From: Oceanisphaera litoralis
GTDB taxonomy: Bacteria > Pseudomonadota > Gammaproteobacteria > Enterobacterales > Aeromonadaceae
NCBI RefSeq assembly: GCF_016907015.1
Contig: NZ_JAFBBE010000002.1
Coordinates: 1 to 64,000, forward strand
Reading direction: 5' to 3'
DNA length: 64,000 bases
Position numbers and translations under genes: made by a program
Part shown: positions 1 to 7,547 of the stretch, in pieces
How the letters are laid out: every line of letters starts with the position of its first letter
How positions within the stretch are numbered: the first letter of the stretch is position 1
Notes under the pieces: generated by a model
What the model was told of the DNA's origin: nothing
Seen by the model: the letters and a program-made list of their open reading frames with translations, nothing else
The model's database searches: none

Positions 1-621
1 GATGCCATGGGTTGCCAGACCAGGATAGCGGAAGCCATTATCAACCAAGGTGGAGATTACCTGCTCGCGGTAAAAGATAACCAGGAGCGGCTGCATCGAG
101 CTGTACAGCGTGAGCTTCGCCCGGTACACAGTGCGGGGACCAACCCGGACAATGTCACTATCGAGCAGGGACATGGCCGCATCGAAGCCCGGGAGTACCA
201 TGTATTGCCAGCTGATGCACTGCTTGACGATTTTCCCGAGTGGACGGGCATCAAGACACTGGGCGTCGCCATCGGTTATCGCCAAGATAAATCAGGCAAG
301 TCTTCTCTGGAGTACCGTTACTACATCAGCTCGGCGGAGTTGGACACAGCACGGTTTGCGGCTGCTGTTCGTGGTCACTGGGGCATTGAAAATAGTCTGC
401 ATTGGGTACTCGACGTGTCAATGAAGGAAGATGCTTGCCCCATTTATCGTGAAAATGCAGCAGAAATCCTCGCTGGCTTCCGGCATATGGCTCTGAACAT
501 GCTCCGTGCAGACACCTCGAAAAAGGCCAGTATCCGGCGAAAACAAAAGATGGCGAGCATGAACAGTGCCTATCTGGAGCAGGTGATCATTGCCGGAATG
601 GCGTCATTGGGTAAAAAGTAA
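1..621 (+). CDS. ISAs1-family transposase, C-terminal part (5'-truncated by window edge)
   Basis: The reading frame is already open at base 1 (Asp-Ala before the first Met), so the gene begins upstream of the window and only about 206 residues are visible. The segment carries the ISAs1-type DDE transposase pattern: a DYLLAVKDNQ stretch in the middle of the RNase H-like fold, and near residue 130 the HWGIENSLHWVLDV motif, which holds the final catalytic Glu. This family moves DNA by cut-and-paste and is typically about 370 residues long. The visible part has no internal stop or frameshift, so the copy may be intact. Base use is more AT-rich than in the opp genes that follow. Confidence 0.88.
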   Translation, partial: DAMGCQTRIAEAIINQGGDYLLAVKDNQERLHRAVQRELRPVHSAGTNPDNVTIEQGHGRIEAREYHVLPADALLDDFPEWTGIKTLGVAIGYRQDKSGKSSLEYRYYISSAELDTARFAAAVRGHWGIENSLHWVLDVSMKEDACPIYRENAAEILAGFRHMALNMLRADTSKKASIRRKQKMASMNSAYLEQVIIAGMASLGKK

Positions 622-641
622 ACATACGTGCTCTCGCCCTG
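1..641 (+). mobile_element. Right end of an ISAs1-type insertion sequence
   Basis: The transposase stop at 621 is followed at 628-641 by GTGCTCTCGCCCTG. Read inward this is CAGGGCGAGAGCAC, the CAGGG-type terminus usual for ISAs1-family inverted repeats. The element therefore probably ends at about 641. The left end and the target-site duplication lie outside the window and cannot be checked. Confidence 0.6.
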
Positions 642-811
642 CTGAAAATACCGATCGAAATTCTTTAATGTCATAACGATGAAATATTCGCTTATACTTG
701 CAACCTTCAGTAAATAGGCTAGCCTTAATGGGCTATACGAAAGTTGTTCTGTTTTTATTCGTTGTCTGAGGACATTTTTCTCGGTAGCAATGAAAAATAA
801 AGGAGACAATG

Positions 812-1120
812 ATGTTGGCCAGAAAGTGTCGTTATCTGCTGCAAAGTGATACTTCCCTTTATGTCAATATAACCATTAATCCGTGTTGTACCATCGAAAT
901 TGATATACCGGATAGGCGACAATATATCTGTAGTGAGTTAAATCTTATTGAATTTACGCTCATTAAACAGGGAATATTGTTAGTGTGTCATGCAAAAGAC
1001 AGTGGAACTCCCAAAGAGGTTCGGTTGGATCTCTCTCACAGGGACGCACTTGAGCTGTGTGAGATGATTGATGAGGTACATGCAGAACATGAAGAGCTAA
1101 TGTCGATTTTATGTTATTGA
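812..1120 (+). CDS. Small protein of unknown function, paralogue 1 (flanks opp)
   Basis: I do not recognise this family. It is 102 residues from the ATG at 812; an ATG at 809 is also possible, but AAGGAG at 800-805 is better spaced (6 nt) for 812. It begins MLARK and has a conserved TIEIDIP strand, a SEL motif, LLVC, an RDA motif and an acidic EELMS tail. No signal peptide or membrane segment is visible, so it is probably a soluble cytoplasmic protein. Half of 100 aligned positions match the protein at 7185-7487, on the other side of the opp operon. This copy is clearly more AT-rich than its neighbours and lies next to an insertion sequence, which suggests transfer or relaxed selection. Confidence 0.75.
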   Translation: MLARKCRYLLQSDTSLYVNITINPCCTIEIDIPDRRQYICSELNLIEFTLIKQGILLVCHAKDSGTPKEVRLDLSHRDALELCEMIDEVHAEHEELMSILCY

Positions 1121-1190
1121 AATACTGCGCCAGCAATAAAAAACAAGGCGACGGTGGTTGTGTGGTTCCATATAAAAAATGATCGTTTCA

Positions 1191-1211
1191 GGGCCTGGCC
1201 TCGCCAGGCCC
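1191..1211 (-). terminator. Putative terminator of the opp operon
   Basis: Perfect 9-bp inverted repeat GGGCCTGGC / GCCAGGCCC with a 3-nt loop, just past the oppF stop. A short T-run follows only after about ten bases on the minus strand, so termination may be weak or Rho-assisted. Confidence 0.5.
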
Positions 1212-1216
1212 ATGCT

Positions 1217-2233
1217 TTACTTATCGCATTCACCCACAGCCTGTTCTATCGCGACTTTCAAGCAGGCCACCCTATGCCGGTCGTTGCCTTCCAGCAGGGG
1301 CTTTATACGGGCACAGTTGTCATCGACGAGTGGGCAGCGGGTACGGAATACGCAGCCAGACGGCGGCTTGAGCGGTGACGGCTGCTCACCTTGCAGGATC
1401 TGCACCTGTTTGTTGCGTTCATAGTCCGGATCCGGCACCGGCACCGCGCTCATCAGGGCCCGGGTGTAGGGGTGGGCGGGATGCTCGAACAAGGCCCGGC
1501 TTTCCCCCAGCTCCACCGGCTTGCCCAGATACATCACCAGCACTCTATCGGCAATATGTCTCACCACCGACAGATCGTGGGCGATGAAGATCAAGGATAA
1601 GCCCATGTCCCGTTGCAGCTCCTGAAGCAGGTTGACGACCTGAGCCTGAATGGAGACATCCAGCGCCGACACGGGTTCGTCGCAAATCACTAGCTTCGGC
1701 TCCAGGATCAGGGCTCGGGCGATGCCGATACGCTGGCATTGGCCGCCGGAAAATTCGTGGGGATAGCGGTTAATCATATTGGGGATCAGCCCCACTCGGT
1801 CCATCATGGCCCTGACCTTTTCTTTTATCTCTTCCTTCGGCATTTTCGGGTAGAAGGTGCGCAGCGGCTCGGCGATGATGTCACCTATGGTCATGCGAGG
1901 ATTGAGCGAGGCCAGCGGATCCTGAAAGATCATCTGGATGTCTTTGCGGGTTTCCCGCCGTTCCTTATGGTCAATTCTGGTCAGATCCCGGCCAAGCCAG
2001 AGCACCTCGCCGGCGCTGGCCTGCACCAGGCCGATGATGGCCCGGGCCAGGGTCGATTTGCCACAGCCGGACTCGCCCACGATGCCCAGGATGTCGCCCT
2101 GATACAGCCGGAACTTGATGCCGTCCACGGCCTTGAGGGTCGCGGGGGCGGACCAGGGCCAGGACTGCCTGGGCTTGATATTGAAGTGAACCTTGAGGTT
2201 GTTTACTTCCAGCAAGGGTTTTTTATCACTCAT
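1217..2233 (-). CDS. oppF: Oligopeptide ABC transporter ATP-binding protein OppF
   Basis: One of the two cytoplasmic ATPases that power oligopeptide import. It has 338 residues: Walker A GESGCGKST at about 53-61, Q-loop in IFQDP at about 102-106, ABC signature SGGQ at 162-165 and Walker B LVICDEP at 181-187. It ends with the Opp/Dpp-type C-terminal extension (HPYTRALMSAVP, then a cysteine cluster around CVFRTRC) that marks peptide transporter ATPases. The ATG overlaps the oppD stop by 4 bases (ATGA), indicating translational coupling. It is the last gene of the minus-strand oppABCDF operon. Substrate choice (Opp versus Dpp) is inferred from the five-gene order and OppA type. Confidence 0.93.
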   Translation of the reverse strand: MSDKKPLLEVNNLKVHFNIKPRQSWPWSAPATLKAVDGIKFRLYQGDILGIVGESGCGKSTLARAIIGLVQASAGEVLWLGRDLTRIDHKERRETRKDIQMIFQDPLASLNPRMTIGDIIAEPLRTFYPKMPKEEIKEKVRAMMDRVGLIPNMINRYPHEFSGGQCQRIGIARALILEPKLVICDEPVSALDVSIQAQVVNLLQELQRDMGLSLIFIAHDLSVVRHIADRVLVMYLGKPVELGESRALFEHPAHPYTRALMSAVPVPDPDYERNKQVQILQGEQPSPLKPPSGCVFRTRCPLVDDNCARIKPLLEGNDRHRVACLKVAIEQAVGECDK

Positions 2234-3237
2234 GGCTGTTCTCCGTTTCGCGCAGCATTTTCCCGATGACCCTTAAGGCTGTTCCAGTGACAGGCGCGGC
2301 GGCGCTCTTTCCCAAAGGCGGTCAGCGGTGGTGTCTGACGTCGGCAGATGTCCTGTACCCGATGGCAGCGGTCCTGAAAGGGGCAGCCGGGCGGGAGCTT
2401 CAGCAGGTTGGGCGGGTTGCCGTCAATGGTCGGCAGCACCTCGCCGTCTGCATCCAGTCTGGGAATCGCTTTCAGCAGACCCTCGGTGTAGGGATGGCTG
2501 GGCCGGTAGAAGATGTCGTCAACAGAGCCTGCTTCCATGGTGCTGCCCGCATACATCACCAGCACCCGGTCGCAACTGCCGGCCACCACACCCAGATCGT
2601 GGGTGATCAGTATGGTGGCGGTGTTGAACTCCCGTTTCAGCTCGTTGAGCAGGGCCATGATCTGCGCCTGTACCGTCACATCCAGCGCCGTGGTCGGCTC
2701 GTCGGCGATCAGCAATTTGGGGCGACACAGCAGCGCCATGGCGATCATGACCCGTTGTCGCATGCCGCCGGACAATTCGTGGGGAAACATGCCCATGCGC
2801 TGCCGGGCATCGGGGATTTGCACCGCGTCCAGCATCTGCGCCGATTGCTCGACCGCCTGCTGTCTGCTCATGCCCTTGTGCAGTATCAGCACTTCCATCA
2901 ACTGGGGACCTATCTTCATATAGGGATTGAGCGAGGTCATGGGATCCTGAAAAATCATGGCGATCTGCTCGGCACGAATCTTGTTTAGCGCCGGTTCCGG
3001 CAAGGCAAGGATCTCCTGGTCCTCGAAGCATACCGAGCCGCTGGCGTGGCCGTTTCTGGCCAGCAAACCCATGATGGCGAAGGCGGTCTGGCTCTTGCCC
3101 GAGCCGGACTCGCCGACAATGCCGAGCGTTTCGCCTGCATTCAGTGAAAAGTCGAGGTCGTTCACGGCCACTACCGCTCCGTCCGGCGTGGTGAATTCCA
3201 CCCGCAGATCCCGGACTTCCAACAGCTTGGGCATCAT
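2230..3237 (-). CDS. oppD: Oligopeptide ABC transporter ATP-binding protein OppD
   Basis: Partner ATPase of OppF, 335 residues. Walker A GESGSGKS is at about 42-49, Q-loop IFQDP at about 95-99, signature LSGGM at 155-159 and Walker B LLIADEP at 175-181. A C-terminal peptide-transporter extension follows, with [12 protein letters not shown] and Cys residues in [14 protein letters not shown]. Two Met codons open the frame (3237 and 3234). TAAGGAG overlaps the oppC stop, giving 2-nt and 5-nt spacers, so the second ATG may be used. It lies 6 bases after oppC. Confidence 0.93.
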   Translation of the reverse strand: MMPKLLEVRDLRVEFTTPDGAVVAVNDLDFSLNAGETLGIVGESGSGKSQTAFAIMGLLARNGHASGSVCFEDQEILALPEPALNKIRAEQIAMIFQDPMTSLNPYMKIGPQLMEVLILHKGMSRQQAVEQSAQMLDAVQIPDARQRMGMFPHELSGGMRQRVMIAMALLCRPKLLIADEPTTALDVTVQAQIMALLNELKREFNTATILITHDLGVVAGSCDRVLVMYAGSTMEAGSVDDIFYRPSHPYTEGLLKAIPRLDADGEVLPTIDGNPPNLLKLPPGCPFQDRCHRVQDICRRQTPPLTAFGKERRRACHWNSLKGHRENAARNGEQP

Positions 3238-3243
3238 GACTCC

Positions 3244-4167
3244 TTAGCGGTCTTTCGGATCCAGGGCGTCGCGCAGACCGTCCCCGAGAAAATTGAAGCA
3301 GAACAGGGTGCTGATCATGAAGCCGGCCGGAAACAGTAGTTGCCAGAGGGCAATTTCCATCGACTTGGAGCCTTCATCCAGCAGGGCCCCCCAACTGGTC
3401 ATTGGCTCCTGCACGCCCAGGCCGAGGAAGCTGAGAAATGACTCGAACAGTATCATGCCCGGCACCAGCAGGGTGGCGTATACCGCTACTATGCCGAGCA
3501 CATTGGGCACTATGTGGCGGCGAATGATGGTCGCCTTGCCGACGCCACAGACCTCCGCCGCCTCGATAAATTCCTTCTTTTTCAGGCTCAGGGTCTGTCC
3601 ACGCACGATACGGGCCATGTCCAGCCAGCTGACCGCGCCGATGGCGAAAAAAATAAGCAGGATATTGCGGCCGAAGAAGGTCACCAGCAGGATCACGAAA
3701 AACATGAAGGGAAAGGAATAGAGAATTTCCAGAATCCGCATCATCACCCTGTCGGTGCGCCCGCCGATAAAGCCGGAGGTGGCGCCGTAGAGGGTGCCGA
3801 TCATCACCGCCACCAGGGCGCCCATCAGTCCCACCATCAGCGAGATACGTCCTCCCACCAGAGTGCGCACGAACAGATCCCGGCCCAGGGAGTCGGTGCC
3901 GAAGTAATGGCCACTTTCGATACTTGGTGCCGCCATCATGGCGCCCCAGTCGGTGTCGTCATAGGCGTAGGGAGAAAGGTAGGGTCCTGCCAGCACCAGC
4001 AGGGTGATCAGACCTAGGATGACCAGGCTGGCCAGGGCCGCTCTGTTGGCAAGGAAGCGGCGGCGGGCGTCCATCCACAGGGAACGGCCTTCCACCTCCG
4101 GTTCGTCGGACGCCAGCCGGTCGGAAAACTGCCCCAGTGCCTCGCGCTTTGCCTTGTTGACGACCAT
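3244..4167 (-). CDS. oppC: Oligopeptide ABC transporter permease OppC
   Basis: Inner-membrane permease, 307 residues from the chosen ATG at 4167. A start at 4254 is open but would run inside oppB, while 4167 has GGAG 7-8 bases upstream and gives the usual OppC length. A cytoplasmic N-terminus is followed by a first membrane helix at about residues 38-60, a periplasmic segment with the YFGTDSLGRDLF motif typical of OppC/DppC, and five further helices. The EAA loop (FIEAAEVCGVGKATIIRRHIVPN) contacts the ATPases. The C-terminus LGDGLRDALDPK is family-typical. Confidence 0.93.
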   Translation of the reverse strand: MVVNKAKREALGQFSDRLASDEPEVEGRSLWMDARRRFLANRAALASLVILGLITLLVLAGPYLSPYAYDDTDWGAMMAAPSIESGHYFGTDSLGRDLFVRTLVGGRISLMVGLMGALVAVMIGTLYGATSGFIGGRTDRVMMRILEILYSFPFMFFVILLVTFFGRNILLIFFAIGAVSWLDMARIVRGQTLSLKKKEFIEAAEVCGVGKATIIRRHIVPNVLGIVAVYATLLVPGMILFESFLSFLGLGVQEPMTSWGALLDEGSKSMEIALWQLLFPAGFMISTLFCFNFLGDGLRDALDPKDR

Positions 4168-4180
4168 GACGGGACTCCGG

Positions 4181-5101
4181 TTAATAACGAATTCTGGGAT
4201 CGATAACCGCATAGAGGATATCGACCAGGGCATTGAAGGTGATGGTGAGGCCACCGACCAGAATGGTCAGTCCCAGCACCATGGAGTAGTCCCGGTTCAG
4301 GGCACCGTTGACAAACAGCTGACCGATGCCGGGCAGGCCGAAGATGGTCTCGATTACCACGGATCCGGTGATGATGCCCACGAAGGCCGGCCCCAGATAG
4401 GACACCACCGGCAGCATGGCCGGGCGCAGTGCATGACGCAGTATGATATGGCGCAGGGGCAGTCCCTTGGCCCGGGCGGTGCGGATGAAGTCGGCGCTCA
4501 GGGTTTCTATCATGGAGCCGCGGGTGATGCGCGCAATGGCCGAGATATAGTGCATCATCATGGCCACCACCGGTAAAATCAGGTGTTGGGGGGCGCCGCC
4601 GTTCCAGCCGCCGGCGGGCAGCCATTTGAGGGTGATGGCGAATACCAGCACCAGTATGGGGGCCAGCACGAAGCTCGGGATCACCACCCCGACCATGGCG
4701 GTGGACATGGTGAGATAATCAATCCAGCTGTTTTGCCTGAGCGCCGCCACTACACCCAGGGTCACTCCGAACAGCAGGGCCCCGAAGAAGGCATAGAGGC
4801 CGATTTCTGCCGACACCGGCAGTGCCTGGGCCACCAGCTCGTTGACGGAGAAGTCCCTGTACTTGAACGAGGGCCCCAGATCCCCCTGCAGCAGATTGCC
4901 CAGATAACCGAAATACTGCTCCAGTACCGGCTTGTCCAGCCCGTATTTGGCCTCGATATTGGCCAGCACCTCGGGGGGCAGGCTGCGTTCCGAGCTGAAC
5001 GGATTGCCCGGCGCGAAGCGCATCATGAAGAAGGAAAGGGTGATCAACACCAGCAGGGTGGGAATGGCTTCCAGTACCCGCCTGACGATAAATTTGAACA
5101 T
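4181..5101 (-). CDS. oppB: Oligopeptide ABC transporter permease OppB
   Basis: Inner-membrane permease partner of OppC, 306 residues as in E. coli OppB. The N-terminus MFKFIVRRVLEAIPTLLVLI forms the first membrane helix. A periplasmic segment contains the YGLDKPVLEQY motif of the OppB/DppB family, followed by further helices. The EAA loop (FIRTARAKGLPLRHIILRHALRP) is at about residues 205-227. It lies 80 bases after oppA and 13 bases before the oppC start, in one operon. Confidence 0.93.
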   Translation of the reverse strand: MFKFIVRRVLEAIPTLLVLITLSFFMMRFAPGNPFSSERSLPPEVLANIEAKYGLDKPVLEQYFGYLGNLLQGDLGPSFKYRDFSVNELVAQALPVSAEIGLYAFFGALLFGVTLGVVAALRQNSWIDYLTMSTAMVGVVIPSFVLAPILVLVFAITLKWLPAGGWNGGAPQHLILPVVAMMMHYISAIARITRGSMIETLSADFIRTARAKGLPLRHIILRHALRPAMLPVVSYLGPAFVGIITGSVVIETIFGLPGIGQLFVNGALNRDYSMVLGLTILVGGLTITFNALVDILYAVIDPRIRY

Positions 5102-5181
5102 CTTGATATCTCCCTGGCCCCGGTCGCAAACCGGTCGCCAGTATCGCTCTGATCAAGTGGCGACTATCACAACACAAGCCG

Positions 5182-6801
5182 TTAGTGCGCCAGAATATAC
5201 ATGTCTCTGGAATAGAGGTTGTCCAGCGGGTTGTCGGGGTAACCGCCCACATACTGCTGCACCAGCCGCGCGGTCACATACTGGTAGATGGGTGCTATGG
5301 GCATGTCTTCGGCCAGGATTTCTTCCGCCTGGGTATATTTGGCATTGCGCAGCGCCGGCTCGACAATGGCGCGGGAAGCCTGCATCAGCTGGTCAAACCC
5401 GGGGTTGGAATACTTGCCATCGTTATTGCCGTGGCCGGTCAGCAACAGATCCAGCATGGACGAGGCCTCGTTGTAGTCGGCAATCCAGCCGGCACGGGAT
5501 ACATCGAAGTTGCCCTGGGTCTTGGTATCCAGGTAGGTTTTCCATTCCTGATTGACCAGCTCGGCCTCTACTCCCAGATGCTTCTTCCACATCGAGGCCA
5601 CCGCCACCGCCACCTTCTTGTGGTTTTCGCTGGTGTTGTAGAGCAGCTCGAATGCAAGCGGATTCTGCCGGTTGAAGCCTGCCTCGGCCAGCAGCTCGCG
5701 CGCCCGGTGGTCGCGCTCTTTCTGGGACCAGCCGGCCCAATCCAACACCGGTGGGGTAAAGCCGTCGACGATCTCCGGCGTCATGGTATAGCCGGGCTTC
5801 TGCCCCTGGCCCATCACCAGATTGGCGATCACCTCCCGGTCGATGGCATAGGACAGCGCCTTGCGCACCCGCACATCGTCGAAGGGGGGCTTTCGGGTGT
5901 TGAACTGGTAGTAATAGGTGCCCACATAACCGGTGACCCTGACCTCTTGCGGGTGCTCCTTTTGCAGGCGTTTGAAGTGTTCGATGGGCATTTCGTTGGT
6001 CATGTCCAGCTCGCCGGCCAGAAAACGGTTCATGGCCGCGTTCTGGGAGGTGATGGGCAGATAGCTGACCCTGTCGAGCACCGTCTTGTCGTTGTTCCAG
6101 TAATGGGGGTTGCGCACCAGCTCGACTTTTTCGTTCACCACCCAGTCTTTCAGAACATAGGCGCAGTTGGACACCAGGTTGCCGGGTCTGGTCCAGTTGT
6201 CGCCGTGCAGCGCGATCACCTTGCGGTTGACCGGATAGGTGGTGGTGTGGGCCAGCATGGTGACGAAATAGGGAACCGGCTGTTCCAGCCTGATCTCCAG
6301 GATACGCTTATCCAGCGCGGTCACTCCCAGGCTGACGAGATCCTGTTCACCCTTGCGGATGGCGGAGGCATTGATGATGGTGGGAATTTCCAGATACCAG
6401 GAATAGGGCGAGGCGGTTTCGGGGTCGATGGCCCGCCGAAAGCTGTAGACAAAGTCTTCGGCGGTGACCGGCTCGCCGTTGGACCATTTGGCATCGGCCC
6501 GCAGATGAAAGACGAAGCGCATGTTGTCGTCGGTTTCCCAGCGTTCGGCAACGCCCGGCAGGGTTTCGCCTGTGGGACCGGACACCACCAGCCCTTCGAA
6601 CAGATCCCGCTGGATATTCGACTCGGGCACCCCTTCGGTCTTGTGCGGATCCAGGGTCGCCGGCTCGGCGCCGTTGCCCTTGACCAGATGCTGCACCTTG
6701 GCCAATTGTACGCCGGCGGGCACCTCGGCGGCCCAGCCCGGGCCGGCCAGTAGCGTACCGCTCAGCACCGTCATGGCCAGGGTCGTCTTTTTCCGTGTCA
6801 T
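5182..6801 (-). CDS. oppA: Periplasmic oligopeptide-binding protein OppA
   Basis: Substrate-binding protein of the transporter, 539 residues. A Sec signal peptide is visible (MTRKKTTLAMTVLSGTLLAGPGWAAE, cleavage near residue 25). The SBP_bac_5 fold follows, with ATLDPHKTEG, the SNIQRDLFEGL segment, and WSNGEPVTAEDFVYSFRR near residue 110. GGAG stands 9 bases before the ATG. As first gene of the operon it is normally made in excess; the 80-base gap before oppB could hold a processing or attenuation signal, though no strong hairpin is evident. The murein-tripeptide protein MppA is a close alternative, but the linked oppBCDF genes favour OppA. Confidence 0.93.
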   Translation of the reverse strand: MTRKKTTLAMTVLSGTLLAGPGWAAEVPAGVQLAKVQHLVKGNGAEPATLDPHKTEGVPESNIQRDLFEGLVVSGPTGETLPGVAERWETDDNMRFVFHLRADAKWSNGEPVTAEDFVYSFRRAIDPETASPYSWYLEIPTIINASAIRKGEQDLVSLGVTALDKRILEIRLEQPVPYFVTMLAHTTTYPVNRKVIALHGDNWTRPGNLVSNCAYVLKDWVVNEKVELVRNPHYWNNDKTVLDRVSYLPITSQNAAMNRFLAGELDMTNEMPIEHFKRLQKEHPQEVRVTGYVGTYYYQFNTRKPPFDDVRVRKALSYAIDREVIANLVMGQGQKPGYTMTPEIVDGFTPPVLDWAGWSQKERDHRARELLAEAGFNRQNPLAFELLYNTSENHKKVAVAVASMWKKHLGVEAELVNQEWKTYLDTKTQGNFDVSRAGWIADYNEASSMLDLLLTGHGNNDGKYSNPGFDQLMQASRAIVEPALRNAKYTQAEEILAEDMPIAPIYQYVTARLVQQYVGGYPDNPLDNLYSRDMYILAH

Positions 6802-7184
6802 GTCGCTTACTCCATCAAGAACCGTGTTCCAGGGCCACCGTTGTGGTGGAACAGGACAATCCGATTAACAGGGTGCACAGAATATTTGTCGATTAAATCG
6901 GTAAAAAACTCAAATAATCAAAGTATTGAAAGCAGATTTCGAGAACTGACACAGCTGAGACGATAGGCGAGTTGCAACAAAAATACAACAAGCGGGCTCA
7001 GATTAGCGGAAGGGGAAAAGGGGTAATACTGGCTACGACGGCCCGTTTTTTTTGTGCATTTTGCAAGCAATGAAAGCTGAACTAACCTTAAGTTGGCTGG
7101 ATGAAAATATCATCACCTCCGTCGGTTTGTTTTTGACGGGGGTTTGGTTTGTGTGAAACAGGACTGGGATAAGTGAGGATCGAG
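6802..7184. promoter_or_regulatory. Divergent intergenic region, oppA promoter and promoter of the second small gene
   Basis: A 383-base gap between divergent genes. The part nearest oppA (about 6890-6960) is AT-rich and probably contains the oppA promoter. The right half has T-rich runs (TTTTTTTT near 7047) but no convincing hairpin. I see no gene here and no operator I can name. Confidence 0.4.
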
Positions 7185-7487
7185 ATGTTAGCCAGAAAGC
7201 GCAGCTACACCCTGAAAAGCGGTGATACTCTTCATGCCAATATCATCATTCAACCCTGCGGCACCATAGAGATAGATATACCGGAAAAACATCAGCATAT
7301 CACCAGTGAACTGGAACGAGTTCACTTTAAACTAAGCGGCGAGGATGTGCTGTTGGTCTGCAATGAAAAAGGCTGCAGCTCTATCGATGATATTTGTCTG
7401 CATCTGTCACGCAGAGACGCATTTGATCTTAATGCAGTGATCGATGATGTGATCAAGGAATACGAAGAGCTGATGTCGGATCTGTAA
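7185..7487 (+). CDS. Small protein of unknown function, paralogue 2 (flanks opp)
   Basis: Family not recognised. It has 100 residues from ATG 7185; an in-frame GTG at 7173 is possible, but GAGG at 7175-7178 fits the ATG. It shares MLARK, TIEIDIP, SEL, LLVC, RRDA and EELMS with the protein at 812-1120, with 50 of 100 aligned positions identical by eye and no long gaps. It is acidic at the C-terminus with no signal peptide or membrane segment. Base composition is closer to the chromosome average than in paralogue 1. It is divergent from oppA and convergent with the decarboxylase gene, so a link to peptide uptake is only positional. Confidence 0.78.
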   Translation: MLARKRSYTLKSGDTLHANIIIQPCGTIEIDIPEKHQHITSELERVHFKLSGEDVLLVCNEKGCSSIDDICLHLSRRDAFDLNAVIDDVIKEYEELMSDL

Positions 7488-7511
7488 CGCTGCTGGTAAT
7501 ACAGTAGATAA

Positions 7512-7545
7512 CATGAAGGCCCCTGCGCTAGCAGGGGCCTTCATG
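7512..7545. terminator. Bidirectional terminator hairpin
   Basis: Perfect 15-bp inverted repeat, CATGAAGGCCCCTGC against GCAGGGGCCTTCATG, with a 4-nt loop, placed exactly between two convergent gene ends (7487 and 7548). There is no long T-run on either side, but the stem is very stable and could serve both strands. Confidence 0.7.
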
Positions 7546-7547
7546 TT

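Noticed and set aside
570-809. 79-codon minus frame overlapping the IS end
   Set aside because: It spans the transposase stop and the IS terminal repeat, with no start signal or family match.
5185-6753. 522-codon open frame antisense to oppA
   Set aside because: It mirrors oppA, which has a signal peptide, family motifs and operon context. Long antisense frames are expected in GC-rich genes, and no ribosome-binding site or family match is present.
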